NCBI GenBank assembly: GCA_018897105.1
Contig: JAHILF010000118.1
Location: 1-52,943 of the forward strand
Origin: Pseudomonadota bacterium
GTDB lineage: Bacteria; Desulfobacterota; Desulfobulbia; Desulfobulbales; SURF-16
Direction of reading: 5' to 3'
DNA: 52,943 nucleotides
Shown here piece by piece: positions 41,167 through 50,317 of this stretch (positions within the stretch are counted from its first letter, which is position 1; each line of letters starts with the position of its first letter). A program made the translations under genes and the position numbers. The notes beneath the pieces are model-generated. The model was not told the origin of the DNA and ran no database searches. It saw only the letters and a list, made by a program, of their open reading frames with translations.

Positions 41167-41958
41167 TTGAGCATTGCCGGTTATATGAACAGTGAGGAGG
41201 ATACTGCTGTCGGATCTTTATTTTCACGGGCCAGCCGGAGAAGGAAACATGTCGGCCGGAGAAGGGCGGCCGGACTGATTGTTGTTGTCGGCCGCCTGGC
41301 TCTGGCTGCCGTTGTTCTGTCAGTTGCCCTGGTCCTCTGTCTGCGCTGGGTCGCACCGCCGACCAGCGCCTTCATGGTGGGGAGACACCTGGCGCAGCTC
41401 TTCAGCAGTGACTCCCTCAGCCGGATCCGTTATCACTGGGTCGACTGGGAAGCGATTTCTCCCCACGTGCCGCTTGCCGTGGTAGCTGCGGAGGATCAGA
41501 AGTTTTCCCGCCATGCCGGTTTCGATTTTGACTCCATCGGCAAGGCCTTGGAAAAAAACAGGAAGGGAGGCCGTCTGCGGGGGGCGAGCACCATCAGCCA
41601 GCAGGTGGCCAAGAATCTCTTTCTGTGGCCGGGGAAAAGCTACGTGCGCAAAGGCCTGGAGGCCTACTTTACCGTTCTGCTGGAATGTCTGTGGCCGAAA
41701 AAGAGGATTCTTGAGGTTTATGTCAATATCGCGGAATTCGGCAATGGGATCTACGGCGTGCATGCCGCGGCAGAAAGTGTGTTCGGCAAGAAGCCCGCTG
41801 AGCTGACCAAGTGGGATGCGGCTCTGCTGGCTGCGGTGCTTCCTAATCCCAAGGTGCTGCAGGCGCGAAAGCCGTCCTCCTATGTCATGGAGAGAAGGCG
41901 GTGGATCGCCACGCAGATGAGACAGTTGAACGGCACCGAATATCTGCAGGACCTGTGA
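41167..41958 (+). CDS. mtgA: Monofunctional peptidoglycan glycosyltransferase
   Basis: This 263-residue family GT51 enzyme polymerises lipid II into glycan strands on the periplasmic side of the inner membrane. One membrane anchor (about residues 36-60) follows a basic N terminus. The catalytic AAEDQKFSRHAGFD contains Glu 109; RGASTISQQVAKNLFL and KKRILEVYVNIAEFGNGIYG are the other family blocks. There is no transpeptidase domain. The start is TTG at 41167, with GAGG eight bases before it, or ATG at 41185. Confidence 0.93.
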   Translation: MSIAGYMNSEEDTAVGSLFSRASRRRKHVGRRRAAGLIVVVGRLALAAVVLSVALVLCLRWVAPPTSAFMVGRHLAQLFSSDSLSRIRYHWVDWEAISPHVPLAVVAAEDQKFSRHAGFDFDSIGKALEKNRKGGRLRGASTISQQVAKNLFLWPGKSYVRKGLEAYFTVLLECLWPKKRILEVYVNIAEFGNGIYGVHAAAESVFGKKPAELTKWDAALLAAVLPNPKVLQARKPSSYVMERRRWIATQMRQLNGTEYLQDL

Positions 41959-42031
41959 CGGCATGTCTCAGCCGCCCGGAATTATGGCATGTGGTGTATG
42001 ACCAGGAATAATCTGAAACAGGGTGATGACA

Positions 42032-42373
42032 ATGATTGATGACTACTCTTTTGGCAGGATCGTGATCTCCGGTAAGGTATACAGCGCTGATCTGAAAATC
42101 ATCAACAACAGGGTGGTGGCGGACTGGTGGCGCAAGGCAGGACATGTGGTGGACGTGGATGATGTGGCGGACATCCTTGCCGCCCAACCCCAGTACCTGG
42201 TCATCGGCAAGGGAAAACCAGGTCTCATGCGGGTCAGCGGGGAACTGGCTGCGGAGCTGCAGGGGCGGGGGATTGAACTGCTGGCGGAACCCACTGCCGG
42301 CGCGGTGGAGACATTCAACCGCCTGGTTGCCGCAGGATACCAGGTGGCGGCCGGTTTCCATCTCACCTGCTGA
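42032..42373 (+). CDS. Mth938-like (DUF498) domain protein
   Basis: This 113-residue protein of the Mth938/NDUFAF3-like fold has FGRIVISGKVYSADLKII and YLVIGKGKPGLMRVSGEL, then GIELLAEPTAGAVETFNRL. Bacterial members are of unknown function; the mitochondrial relative assists complex I assembly. The ATG at 42032 follows AGGG; GTG 42023 and ATG 42026 are alternatives. It lies 74 bases after mtgA and 18 before the protease gene. Confidence 0.85.
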   Translation: MIDDYSFGRIVISGKVYSADLKIINNRVVADWWRKAGHVVDVDDVADILAAQPQYLVIGKGKPGLMRVSGELAAELQGRGIELLAEPTAGAVETFNRLVAAGYQVAAGFHLTC

Positions 42374-42391
42374 TCGGCAGGCCGGACGATC

Positions 42392-43279
42392 ATGATGGGG
42401 AAATACCTGAAGCTTACCCTGCTCTGCTGTCTCTGCCTGCTTGGTCTGGCTGGTTGCGAGGATACCGATGTCAGGATGGCGGCCGAGGCGGGACTCGATG
42501 CAGCCAAGGCGGTCACCCTGTCGGATGAGACCGTGCGGGAACTGGCACTGCAGTCGGCGCAGTTTGCCGACGGAAAACAGAGACTCGCTGCACCCGGCGA
42601 CCCTTACGCCAAAAGGCTGCAGCGTCTTGTCGGCGAACATCAGCAGGAAGGCGCCCTCCGTTTCAATTATAAGGTGTATCTTGCCGATGAGGTCAATGCT
42701 TTTGCCCTGGCCGACGGGACCATCCGCATTTACAGCGGGCTGATGGATATGCTTGACGACGGTGAGCTGCATTTTGTCATCGGCCATGAGATGGGGCATG
42801 TGGTCGGCAACCATATTCGCAAGAAAATCCAGCTGGCCTATGCGGCCAGTGCAATGCGCAAGGGGATCGCCTCGCTGAACAGCGCGGTGGGCGAGCTGGC
42901 CCGTTCGCAGCTGGGCGCCTTTTCCGAACTGCTCATGAGCGCCCAGTTCTCCCAGCTGGAGGAGAAAGAGGCGGACGACTACGGTCTGGCATTTCTCAAA
43001 AAGAATGGCTACGAGACAAGGAACGCGGTGACCGCTTTGCGAAAACTTGCCGGCCTGGGCAATGACCATTCTTTCCTGTCAAGCCATCCGGCACCGGACA
43101 AGCGGGCTGACCGGCTGGAACTGCAGCTGGCGGGCAAGGCCGTGCCCATTGAGGAGAGCCGGAGAAATCTTCCCAGTCGGCTGACCGGCTGGTTTGCCAG
43201 GCAATTTCCCGGCCTTTATGAACGGTTGAGCGATTTTTTCCCCTGGCTGGAAAGGAAAGAAAAGCGGTCGGCCATTTGA
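42392..43279 (+). CDS. M48-family metalloprotease lipoprotein
   Basis: This 295-residue periplasmic zinc protease has a lipobox LAGC (Cys 22), so it is membrane-anchored through lipid. HEMGH gives His 132, Glu 133 and His 136, and Glu 193 in KEADDYG is the third zinc ligand. It resembles LoiP/YggG-type proteases that act on envelope proteins. The SSHPAPDKRADRL segment is a family feature. It is probably in one operon with mtgA and the Mth938-like gene. Confidence 0.92.
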   Translation: MMGKYLKLTLLCCLCLLGLAGCEDTDVRMAAEAGLDAAKAVTLSDETVRELALQSAQFADGKQRLAAPGDPYAKRLQRLVGEHQQEGALRFNYKVYLADEVNAFALADGTIRIYSGLMDMLDDGELHFVIGHEMGHVVGNHIRKKIQLAYAASAMRKGIASLNSAVGELARSQLGAFSELLMSAQFSQLEEKEADDYGLAFLKKNGYETRNAVTALRKLAGLGNDHSFLSSHPAPDKRADRLELQLAGKAVPIEESRRNLPSRLTGWFARQFPGLYERLSDFFPWLERKEKRSAI

Positions 43280-43331
43280 TCGCCGCCTGGCATCAGCCCC
43301 CTAAAAGACGGGAGTCCTTTGCCGGCAAGCC

Positions 43332-44477
43332 TCAGTCCTGCGCATTGATGCCGGCGGCTGAAATGCCTTTGATCACATACTCCTCGCTGTTGATGAAGTT
43401 GGCAAAAATAATCAGGAAGGTGACTGCCACGAGTCCCATCAGTCTTTTGTCATGGTAGAGGTCATCCAGGCCTTTTCTTTTCATCTCCTTATTTTCATAA
43501 ACGAAATGTCTGCGGAAAAGGCCGTCAAGCACGGACGGGCCTTTGTCCCTGATGCTGTCGCAGCCGCCGCTATGGGAATACTCCATGGCTTCGAGCAGCA
43601 GGGCGCGTTGATCGGCGGGAGACGTCAGGTGGTAGGCGAAGATATGCAGCATGATGGTCTGGGCCTCCCTGATGCTTGCCACGGCCAGGGAATAAAAAAG
43701 TTTCTGCGCCGCATCTCCCAGGGGAAGCTTCTCCGCCCGCAGCATGGATAAAAAAACTACATTTTTGTAGAGCTGGAAAAGCCGCCTGGCGCCGTTGATT
43801 CTGCTGGCAGAGGGATGGGACTGGCTGAGATGCAGCCCTTTGTAGGAATTGACAAACAGGATATCAAAGATGACCTGAAAGCAGCGGGCGCGGTCAGTGA
43901 AATCCTGCAGGTCTATGCGGAGATCCAGCGTATTGTCCAGGCGGTCCGCAAGCTTGATGACCGCAAGTTCAGGGGTTATCCTCGCCTGGGTGAGCAGACG
44001 GCCGAGATATTCCGTGTACTTCTGGCCCTTTGGTTTGGTGAGAAAGGCGATACGTTCATTGAGAAACCAGTTGGCCTGGGAGTCGATCTTCTCCAAGAGC
44101 TGGCGGTATCTGTTATCAAGCCTGCGCCAGGTGTCGGGGCTATATCTGCCCGGGGTCAGATCCTCTTCCTTGTCGTGCAGCAGGGCGGTGAGCAGATCCA
44201 GGGTGCTGGGTCGGTCATGGGCTCTGGCCAGCAGGGCGGAGGCCCGGATGGGATGGAGGATGGCAAGGGGGCCCAACCAGCGTTTCTGGTTGCCGTAGGC
44301 TTCGCCGAGATATTCCAGGGCCTCCATGAGAAACCCTTGGGAGACCTTGTCCAGCACCAGATGATTTCCCTCCACCAGGTTCAGTATCCCCTGCCAGTTG
44401 ACCGGTTCACCGGCCAGCTGATAGTTGAGGAAGGATGAAAGGGAAAGAAACTCCTGGGTGTCGATGAGCGGCTTCAT
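43332..44477 (-). CDS. Membrane-anchored HD-domain protein resembling the SpoT hydrolase domain
   Basis: This 381-residue protein carries the blocks of RelA/SpoT-type HD hydrolases: HPIRAS (His 75), LLTALLHDKEED (His 101, Asp 102, Glu 105, Asp 106) and AVIKLADRLDNTLDLR (175-187). These would bind Mn and hydrolyse a nucleotide such as (p)ppGpp. No synthetase, TGS or ACT domain follows; instead there is a helical region and one membrane segment near the C terminus (about 350-368, LMGLVAVTFLIIFANF). It may therefore be a small alarmone hydrolase tied to the membrane. The gene is convergent with the protease gene. Confidence 0.75.
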   Translation of the reverse strand: MKPLIDTQEFLSLSSFLNYQLAGEPVNWQGILNLVEGNHLVLDKVSQGFLMEALEYLGEAYGNQKRWLGPLAILHPIRASALLARAHDRPSTLDLLTALLHDKEEDLTPGRYSPDTWRRLDNRYRQLLEKIDSQANWFLNERIAFLTKPKGQKYTEYLGRLLTQARITPELAVIKLADRLDNTLDLRIDLQDFTDRARCFQVIFDILFVNSYKGLHLSQSHPSASRINGARRLFQLYKNVVFLSMLRAEKLPLGDAAQKLFYSLAVASIREAQTIMLHIFAYHLTSPADQRALLLEAMEYSHSGGCDSIRDKGPSVLDGLFRRHFVYENKEMKRKGLDDLYHDKRLMGLVAVTFLIIFANFINSEEYVIKGISAAGINAQD

Positions 44478-44748
44478 GCCTCACCCCATGCATCAATTCT
44501 TGATTTGCAGGAAAAACACAGATGATGTCCCACGTTTGCCCTCAATTTTTTCATCACCTTCAGATATACCATGGCGGTCACGGAGCACAAGTTTTTTTCG
44601 CTGCATGTTCAAATGGTTGGAACGGGCGGGCCGCCAGGGTTTATTGGAAGATTGCCGCTGCGGCAGTTTGCCCGGCTGGGAATGCAGATGGGGAGAGGTC
44701 GGATCTGGATCGGGTGATGTACCATAACTTGAAGTATTTGAGCGCACT
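44478..44748. other. Gene-free stretch
   Basis: A gap of 270 bases between two minus-strand genes. No gene, terminator or repeat stands out. Confidence 0.4.
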
Positions 44749-47553
44749 TCAGGCACGCTGTTTGCTATCCAGCGCCTGGCGCATTGCCTTGGCCATATCT
44801 CTTTTCATCACGGGTTTCATGAGAAATTCCCTGATGCCCTGGGCCTTGGCCTGCTCTTCATTGACCAGCTCACTGAAGCCGGTGCACATGATAATGGGGA
44901 TATCCGGTCTGATCGCCAGAATCTCGCTGGTTAATTCCAGTCCGGTCAGGCGGGGCATGGTCATGTCGGTGATGATGAGATCGAAATCATGTGGCCTGGC
45001 CTTGAAGGTTTCCAGGGCCTTCACGCTGTCCATCAGGGCTGTGACCGCATAGCCGAGATCGGTCAGCATCAGCTCCTCCATCCGCGTTATGACCTCTTCA
45101 TCATCCACCAGCAGAACCCTTTCATTGCCCGTCGGCAGGGATTCCGTTGCCTGCACCACCGGAGCCCCGGCCTGCAGGAGACGAGGCAGGTATACATGAA
45201 AAGTTGTCCCCTTGCCGAGTTCACTGGCTACCGTGATATGGCCGTCATGGCTTTTGACAATATTATGTACCACGGAAAGTCCCAGTCCGGTGCCCTCACC
45301 CTCTTTTTTGGTGGTGAAGTAAGGTTCGAATATCCGTTCCAGAGTCATAAGATCCATACCATGGCCGGTGTCGCTTATTTCCAGATGCACATATGGGCCG
45401 GGGACAAGTTCCGGCGAAATATCTTTGCTATCCTCCTGCCTGATATCAATCGGCGTCAGTCCGATCGCCAGCACTCCTCCTGTGGCACGCATGGCGTGGT
45501 AGGAGTTGGTGCAGAGGTTCATAACAATTTGGTGGATCTGGCTGGGATCGGCCAGCACCTGGCAACAGTCCGGGGCGATGTCGGTGCGGATTTCAATGGT
45601 GGTGGGGATACTGGCCCGTAAAAGTTTCAGGGCCTCCTTGACAATCAGGTGAATCTGGACAGGCTGGCGGTCCTGTTCCCTCTGCCGGCTGAAGGCAAGA
45701 ATCTGAGTGACCAGGTCTTTGGCCCGGTTGCCGGCACTCAGCACTGCGTTCAGATAGGCAAAAACATGACTTTCCTGCGGAGTTTCATTTTTGATCATAT
45801 CCGCATAGCCGAGAATAGGGGTGAGGATGTTGTTGAAATCATGGGCAATGCCGCTGGCCAGGGTGCCGATGGCCTCCATTTTCTGGGAGTGCTGGAGCTG
45901 GGTCAAAAGATTGGTATTCTCCATCTCGGCAAAAACCTGTTCGGTTACGTCATCAATACGGATGACCGCTCCAGAGACTGCCTCACCGATGAGCGGATAG
46001 ACGACGATATCGGCATAGTGGGGCTTGCCATCCTGCAGGTCAAAAACCCTTGTCGGATTTTTCGGCTGCCGTTTGGCCAGGGCTTGGCGGATATTTTCCT
46101 TTTGTCCCGCCAGTTGGGGTAATACCTCGCTCAGCAGGCAGCCCAGTGCCGCAGATGAGGAGATGCCGGTCTGTTTTTCCGCCTCACGGTTCCATTGGAT
46201 GACCTTGCCGTCCTGATCGACACCGACCAGAATCGAAGGCATGGAATTGATGATGCTGCTGAGCATGGCGCGCAGCCGCAGCATCTCCTCTTCGTGTTTT
46301 CGGCGGTCACGGATCATCCGGTTGGCCGATTCGGCCAGATTTCTGAATTCCCGGATGTTAAGGCTTTTCCGGTCAATCTCACTGTAGCCGGAAGCAGCAC
46401 CCTGAAAAAACGCGGTGAATGCCTGAAATTCCTTGTTAAGTCTGCCGGCAAGGTAGTGGGACAGGAAAATGACAAAGACGACAAAGCCGACCAGGAGGAC
46501 GAGGCCCTTGATAATGTAGCTGTTTACCTGCTGCTTCAGTAGTCTCTTTTTTTGCTGGAGAGCGCCACGGATGTCATCGGTATTGACATCAATGGCAACA
46601 ATCCACTGCCAGTCCGGATAAGAACGGGCATAGGCGATCTTCGGCGCCATCTCCAGGGTGGCGGCATCCTCCCAGGCAGAGGAGACAAAGCCCCCCTCGG
46701 CATTCAGCGCCACATGGAGGAGTTGCCGATAAATCTCCATTCCCTTGTCGTCGGTATAGGAAAACATGTTGCGGCCGATGTTTTCCTTTCTGGAATGGAA
46801 GAGGGCGATTCCATCTTCGCGAAAGAGAGCGATGGTGCCGATATTCTGCTGCATGCTGTACAGGTAATCCAGGATATTCTTCTGCACATCGCGGGTCATG
46901 TCGTCCTTATAGGCAGCCGTGCCGATATACCAGCCGAACGGTTCGAAATACTTGATAAAGGCCAGCTTGGTCCGGTTCTGCGCTGTATCTTGGGGGTCGG
47001 GGACCAGATACTGGTAAAAGGCCTCCTCATGGGCGGACACCATGGCCACCATGCTCCGCACCTTGGCTGCGCTGGAGCTGTCGGTCACATTGGTCAGCTT
47101 CCGGCCGGCCAGCTCCGGGCGGGCGGCAATAATCTCTTCTCCGCCATCGCCGGTTGTGGCGAAATAATAGCCCTGACCGTTGTCAAAACGGCTGGCCCGC
47201 AAGGTGGCTATAATGAGCTGTTTGATCTCAGGAACAGGCAGTTTCTCCTGATTTTTCTGATAGGTGTGCAGGGCGGTGGTATAGGCCTGCAGAACCCGTT
47301 CACGCAGGGTGTCCCGGATTTCTTTTTCTCTCTGCTTTCTCTGGAAGTCGATGAGCTGGATAATTTTTCCCACCTCATTGCGTAGCATCCATTGCCGGTC
47401 CCGGAGATACTCATCTTCATAACTGCTGGAGTCCAAGGCGGAATGGCGGTATGTTTCGTAAAGCCAGCCACCGCTCAGGCAGATGGTGAAAACGAAAATA
47501 ATCACCAGAAAGCTGAGAAAGGTTATTTTTTGGATGCTCGATTTACGAAACAT
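44749..47553 (-). CDS. Hybrid sensor histidine kinase with double Cache, PAS and receiver domains
   Basis: This 934-residue kinase has an N-terminal helix (10-30), a periplasmic double-Cache sensor region (about 45-340; GQGYYFATT and FGWYIGTAAYKDD in the first half, IALFREDGIALFHS and WQWIVAIDV in the second), a second helix (347-366), a PAS domain (430-540), HisKA with His 571 (GIAHDFNN), an ATPase domain (N box NLCTNSYHAMRA, DTGHGM, GEGTGLGLSVVH) and a C-terminal receiver with Asp 863 (ITDMTMPRL). No output regulator is adjacent. It follows two solute-binding protein genes by 37 bases on the same strand, so these may present ligand to its sensor. AAGGA precedes the ATG. Confidence 0.92.
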   Translation of the reverse strand: MFRKSSIQKITFLSFLVIIFVFTICLSGGWLYETYRHSALDSSSYEDEYLRDRQWMLRNEVGKIIQLIDFQRKQREKEIRDTLRERVLQAYTTALHTYQKNQEKLPVPEIKQLIIATLRASRFDNGQGYYFATTGDGGEEIIAARPELAGRKLTNVTDSSSAAKVRSMVAMVSAHEEAFYQYLVPDPQDTAQNRTKLAFIKYFEPFGWYIGTAAYKDDMTRDVQKNILDYLYSMQQNIGTIALFREDGIALFHSRKENIGRNMFSYTDDKGMEIYRQLLHVALNAEGGFVSSAWEDAATLEMAPKIAYARSYPDWQWIVAIDVNTDDIRGALQQKKRLLKQQVNSYIIKGLVLLVGFVVFVIFLSHYLAGRLNKEFQAFTAFFQGAASGYSEIDRKSLNIREFRNLAESANRMIRDRRKHEEEMLRLRAMLSSIINSMPSILVGVDQDGKVIQWNREAEKQTGISSSAALGCLLSEVLPQLAGQKENIRQALAKRQPKNPTRVFDLQDGKPHYADIVVYPLIGEAVSGAVIRIDDVTEQVFAEMENTNLLTQLQHSQKMEAIGTLASGIAHDFNNILTPILGYADMIKNETPQESHVFAYLNAVLSAGNRAKDLVTQILAFSRQREQDRQPVQIHLIVKEALKLLRASIPTTIEIRTDIAPDCCQVLADPSQIHQIVMNLCTNSYHAMRATGGVLAIGLTPIDIRQEDSKDISPELVPGPYVHLEISDTGHGMDLMTLERIFEPYFTTKKEGEGTGLGLSVVHNIVKSHDGHITVASELGKGTTFHVYLPRLLQAGAPVVQATESLPTGNERVLLVDDEEVITRMEELMLTDLGYAVTALMDSVKALETFKARPHDFDLIITDMTMPRLTGLELTSEILAIRPDIPIIMCTGFSELVNEEQAKAQGIREFLMKPVMKRDMAKAMRQALDSKQRA

Positions 47554-47590
47554 AAGTCCTTGATTGCTTGCCCTGGTCTGTTAATGTCCA

Positions 47591-48934
47591 TCAGCTGCGG
47601 TACATGCGGGCCAGCCTTTTTTCCGCCGCCAGCATGGCGGCTTTGGGCGTTTTGCCACCGGTGCAGACAGCGGCGAACATATCCACAATGACGAATTCAC
47701 TCATGGCGGCGGCCGATGCCGCCCCCAAAGGACCCGCATAGCCGTTCCACAGCATGCGCCCCGTACATTCCCGGTAAGGGGTGATGCGCGGGTCCTTGTG
47801 CCAGGCAGCCATATCATAATATGATTTCAGGGTCGGGGTGACAAAACCCCAGGTCCCGCTTTCCCATGCTCCGTAACTCGGTTCCTCGAACAGGAACTGC
47901 AGATAATGTTTTGCGGCATTGGGAATCGGGGTATGTTTAAAGATAAAGCCCAGACTGAACAGGGAGAGTTCGCTGGGAAAGCCCACCGGACCCACCGGAA
48001 AATTCATGGTCATCAGGTCCCTGTTGATATCCGGGAAATTCTGCATGGAGGCATAAAAGATGCTGTTGCCGTTGGCAGTCAGCGAGATTTGCCCGGCCAG
48101 AAAGGCATGGTTGTTGTGGGGATCAAGCCAGTTTTCCACCCCGGGGATCATGGTGTCATAAAGCTCTCTCGCCGTCTCCAGGGCCTGCATGGTTTCGCTG
48201 CTGTTGATGGCAATGGTTCTGCCGTCCGCCTCAATTGCCTTGCCGCCGAAAGACCATAACCACCAATGGGTCCAGGAGTTGGCGTCGCCCACGGCATGGC
48301 CCAGGGCGAAGCCGGTGGGATGGCCCTGGGATTTGAGCGCCTTGCAGCATCTGAGAAATCCCGCGACATCCTCGGGCACTTTGTCAAAGCCGGCCTCCTG
48401 TACCTGGCTTACCCGGTAGTTCAGACAGATGCCGGCGCTGCCCAGGGGCAGGGCGATCCACTGTTTGTTTTTGGCATCCCTGCCATAGACCTCGCATACC
48501 GGATACCAGCCGCCGTATTTTTTGCCGAGATAGTCCGCCACATCGCTGACATCAAGCAGCCGGTCCGGGTAGAGGTGGGGGTCGTCGAACCAGCCGAAGA
48601 CAATATCATGGCCCGAACCCAGCAGCGATTCCATAGCGGCAGTGGAACGGACATCTCCCCATTGGAGGAAATCCGTGATCACCCTGCCGCCGGTGGCGAT
48701 CTCCCATTTTTTCGTATTGATCCGCCAGATTTCCTCATCGCTCTTGACAAATCCCATCCAGCGCAAAACCTTGAGCACCGGTCGCGGTTCAAGCTCAAAG
48801 CGTGGGGCCGGGATTTCCGCCGCCAGGGCCGGGTTGAACTGGAATAGAGCAGGCATGGCCCCGCAGGCCAGCCCGATGGCCGATGTCCTGAGAAAATCCC
48901 GGCGGGAAAGCCAATGTTTCATTTCATCGCACAT
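47591..48934 (-). CDS. Tat-exported solute-binding protein (first of two paralogues)
   Basis: This 447-residue protein starts with a twin-arginine signal (SRRDFLRTSAIGLACGA) and has the shape of a family 1 extracellular solute-binding protein (sugar-type): LKVLRWMGFVKSDEEIW, HDIVFGWFDDPHLYPDRLLDVSD, WIALPLGSAGICLNYR, GHPTGFALGHAVGDANSWTHWW and a final SEFVIVDMFAAVCTGGKTP. The ligand is unknown. GGAG lies six bases before the ATG at 48934. It is 27 bases from its paralogue and 37 from the kinase gene; no ABC permease or ATPase is near. Confidence 0.88.
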   Translation of the reverse strand: MCDEMKHWLSRRDFLRTSAIGLACGAMPALFQFNPALAAEIPAPRFELEPRPVLKVLRWMGFVKSDEEIWRINTKKWEIATGGRVITDFLQWGDVRSTAAMESLLGSGHDIVFGWFDDPHLYPDRLLDVSDVADYLGKKYGGWYPVCEVYGRDAKNKQWIALPLGSAGICLNYRVSQVQEAGFDKVPEDVAGFLRCCKALKSQGHPTGFALGHAVGDANSWTHWWLWSFGGKAIEADGRTIAINSSETMQALETARELYDTMIPGVENWLDPHNNHAFLAGQISLTANGNSIFYASMQNFPDINRDLMTMNFPVGPVGFPSELSLFSLGFIFKHTPIPNAAKHYLQFLFEEPSYGAWESGTWGFVTPTLKSYYDMAAWHKDPRITPYRECTGRMLWNGYAGPLGAASAAAMSEFVIVDMFAAVCTGGKTPKAAMLAAEKRLARMYRS

Positions 48935-48961
48935 CAGCTGCTCCCTATTTCCGGATTGCGG

Positions 48962-50317
48962 CTATACATACAGCCGACTGAGCCTTTTTTCGGCCCGCAG
49001 GGCAGCGGTCCGGGGTGTCTTGTTGCCGGTGCAGACATCAGAGATCATGTCAACGATGACGAATTCACTCATGGCGGCGGCCGATGCCGTGCCAAGAGGG
49101 CCGGCATGACCATTGGAGCGCATGCGTTTGATGCATTCCCGATAGGGAGTTATTTTCGGATTCTGCACCCAGCCGGGCGTATCATGAAATTTTTTGAGGC
49201 TCTGGCAGATATACCCCGATGAACCGCTGATCCAGCTGCCATACTGCTCTTCCTCAAACATGAACCTGAGATAGTGTCTGGCCGCGTTGGGCATGGGGGT
49301 GTGTCTGAAAATAAAGGCCTGGCTCAGGGCGGAGAGTTCGGCCGGTCTGCCCACCGGACCGATGGGGAAATTGATGACAGCCAGATCGGCGTCAATGTCC
49401 GGATTTTTTCCCTGGGCGGCATAGGCTATGCTGCTGCCGTTGTTGGTGACCGAAATATTGCCGGCCAGAAATTCCCTGTTGTTGTGGGGATCAAGCCAGG
49501 TATCCACACCGGTGATCATGGTAGCAAAGAGTTCGCGGGCCGTCTCCAGGGCCAGCAAGGTTTCCTGGTTGTTGATGGCGATGGTCCGGCCATCGGCTTC
49601 AACCGCCTTGCCGCCGAAGGACCACAGCCACCAGTGACACCAGGCATTGGCGTCCGCCACGGCGTGGCCCAGGGCAAAGCCGGTGGGGTGCCCTTTGGCC
49701 TTGAGCGCCTTGCAGCACCTGAGAAAGCCGTTGATGTCGGTGGGCATGGTCTCAAACCCTGCATCACGGACCCATCTCTGGCGGTAATTGATGCACTGGC
49801 CGGAACAACCCACGGGCAGGGCGATCCACTGATTGGTGCGTGAAGAGCGACCGTAGGTTTCACATACCGGATACCAGCCCCCGTATTTACTGCCCAGGTA
49901 TTCGGCCAGATCGGTCAGTTCCAGGAGCTTGTCCGGATAGAGATGAGGGTCGTCAAACCAGCCGACAACGATATCGTGACCGGTGCCGAGAGTTGCCTCC
50001 ATGGCGGCATTGGGCCGCACGTCATTGAAGGGGACGATGTCGGTAATGACCCGGCCTCCCGTCAATTTTTCCCAGCGCCGCGTGTTCGCCAGCCAGATAT
50101 CCTCGTCACTTTTCAGAAAGCCCCCCCAGCGGAGCACCTTGATCAGCGGCTTCTGTTCAATGGTGATCAGCGGTGCAGCAGTATCAGCCGCGGCAGCTGT
50201 GGACTCGCTTAAGGGTAAGTCGGGGACATACGCTGCAACCGCTAGTCCGGTCAGGGTGACTGCGGTATTCTGCAGAAAGCGGCGGCGCGACAGGCCGACT
50301 GTGTCATCTTTTCCCAT
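48962..50317 (-). CDS. Tat-exported solute-binding protein (second paralogue)
   Basis: This 451-residue protein with a twin-arginine signal (SRRRFLQNTAVTLTG) is a close paralogue of its downstream neighbour throughout its length, for example GHDIVVGWFDDPHLYPDKLL, KYGGWYPVCE and SEFVIVDMISDVCTGNKTP. ATG at 50317 is chosen because GAGGAG is eight bases upstream; a GTG two codons earlier abuts it. It heads the three-gene unit that ends with the hybrid kinase. Export by Tat in place of Sec suggests folding, perhaps with a cofactor or quick folding, in the cytoplasm. Confidence 0.88.
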   Translation of the reverse strand: MGKDDTVGLSRRRFLQNTAVTLTGLAVAAYVPDLPLSESTAAAADTAAPLITIEQKPLIKVLRWGGFLKSDEDIWLANTRRWEKLTGGRVITDIVPFNDVRPNAAMEATLGTGHDIVVGWFDDPHLYPDKLLELTDLAEYLGSKYGGWYPVCETYGRSSRTNQWIALPVGCSGQCINYRQRWVRDAGFETMPTDINGFLRCCKALKAKGHPTGFALGHAVADANAWCHWWLWSFGGKAVEADGRTIAINNQETLLALETARELFATMITGVDTWLDPHNNREFLAGNISVTNNGSSIAYAAQGKNPDIDADLAVINFPIGPVGRPAELSALSQAFIFRHTPMPNAARHYLRFMFEEEQYGSWISGSSGYICQSLKKFHDTPGWVQNPKITPYRECIKRMRSNGHAGPLGTASAAAMSEFVIVDMISDVCTGNKTPRTAALRAEKRLSRLYV

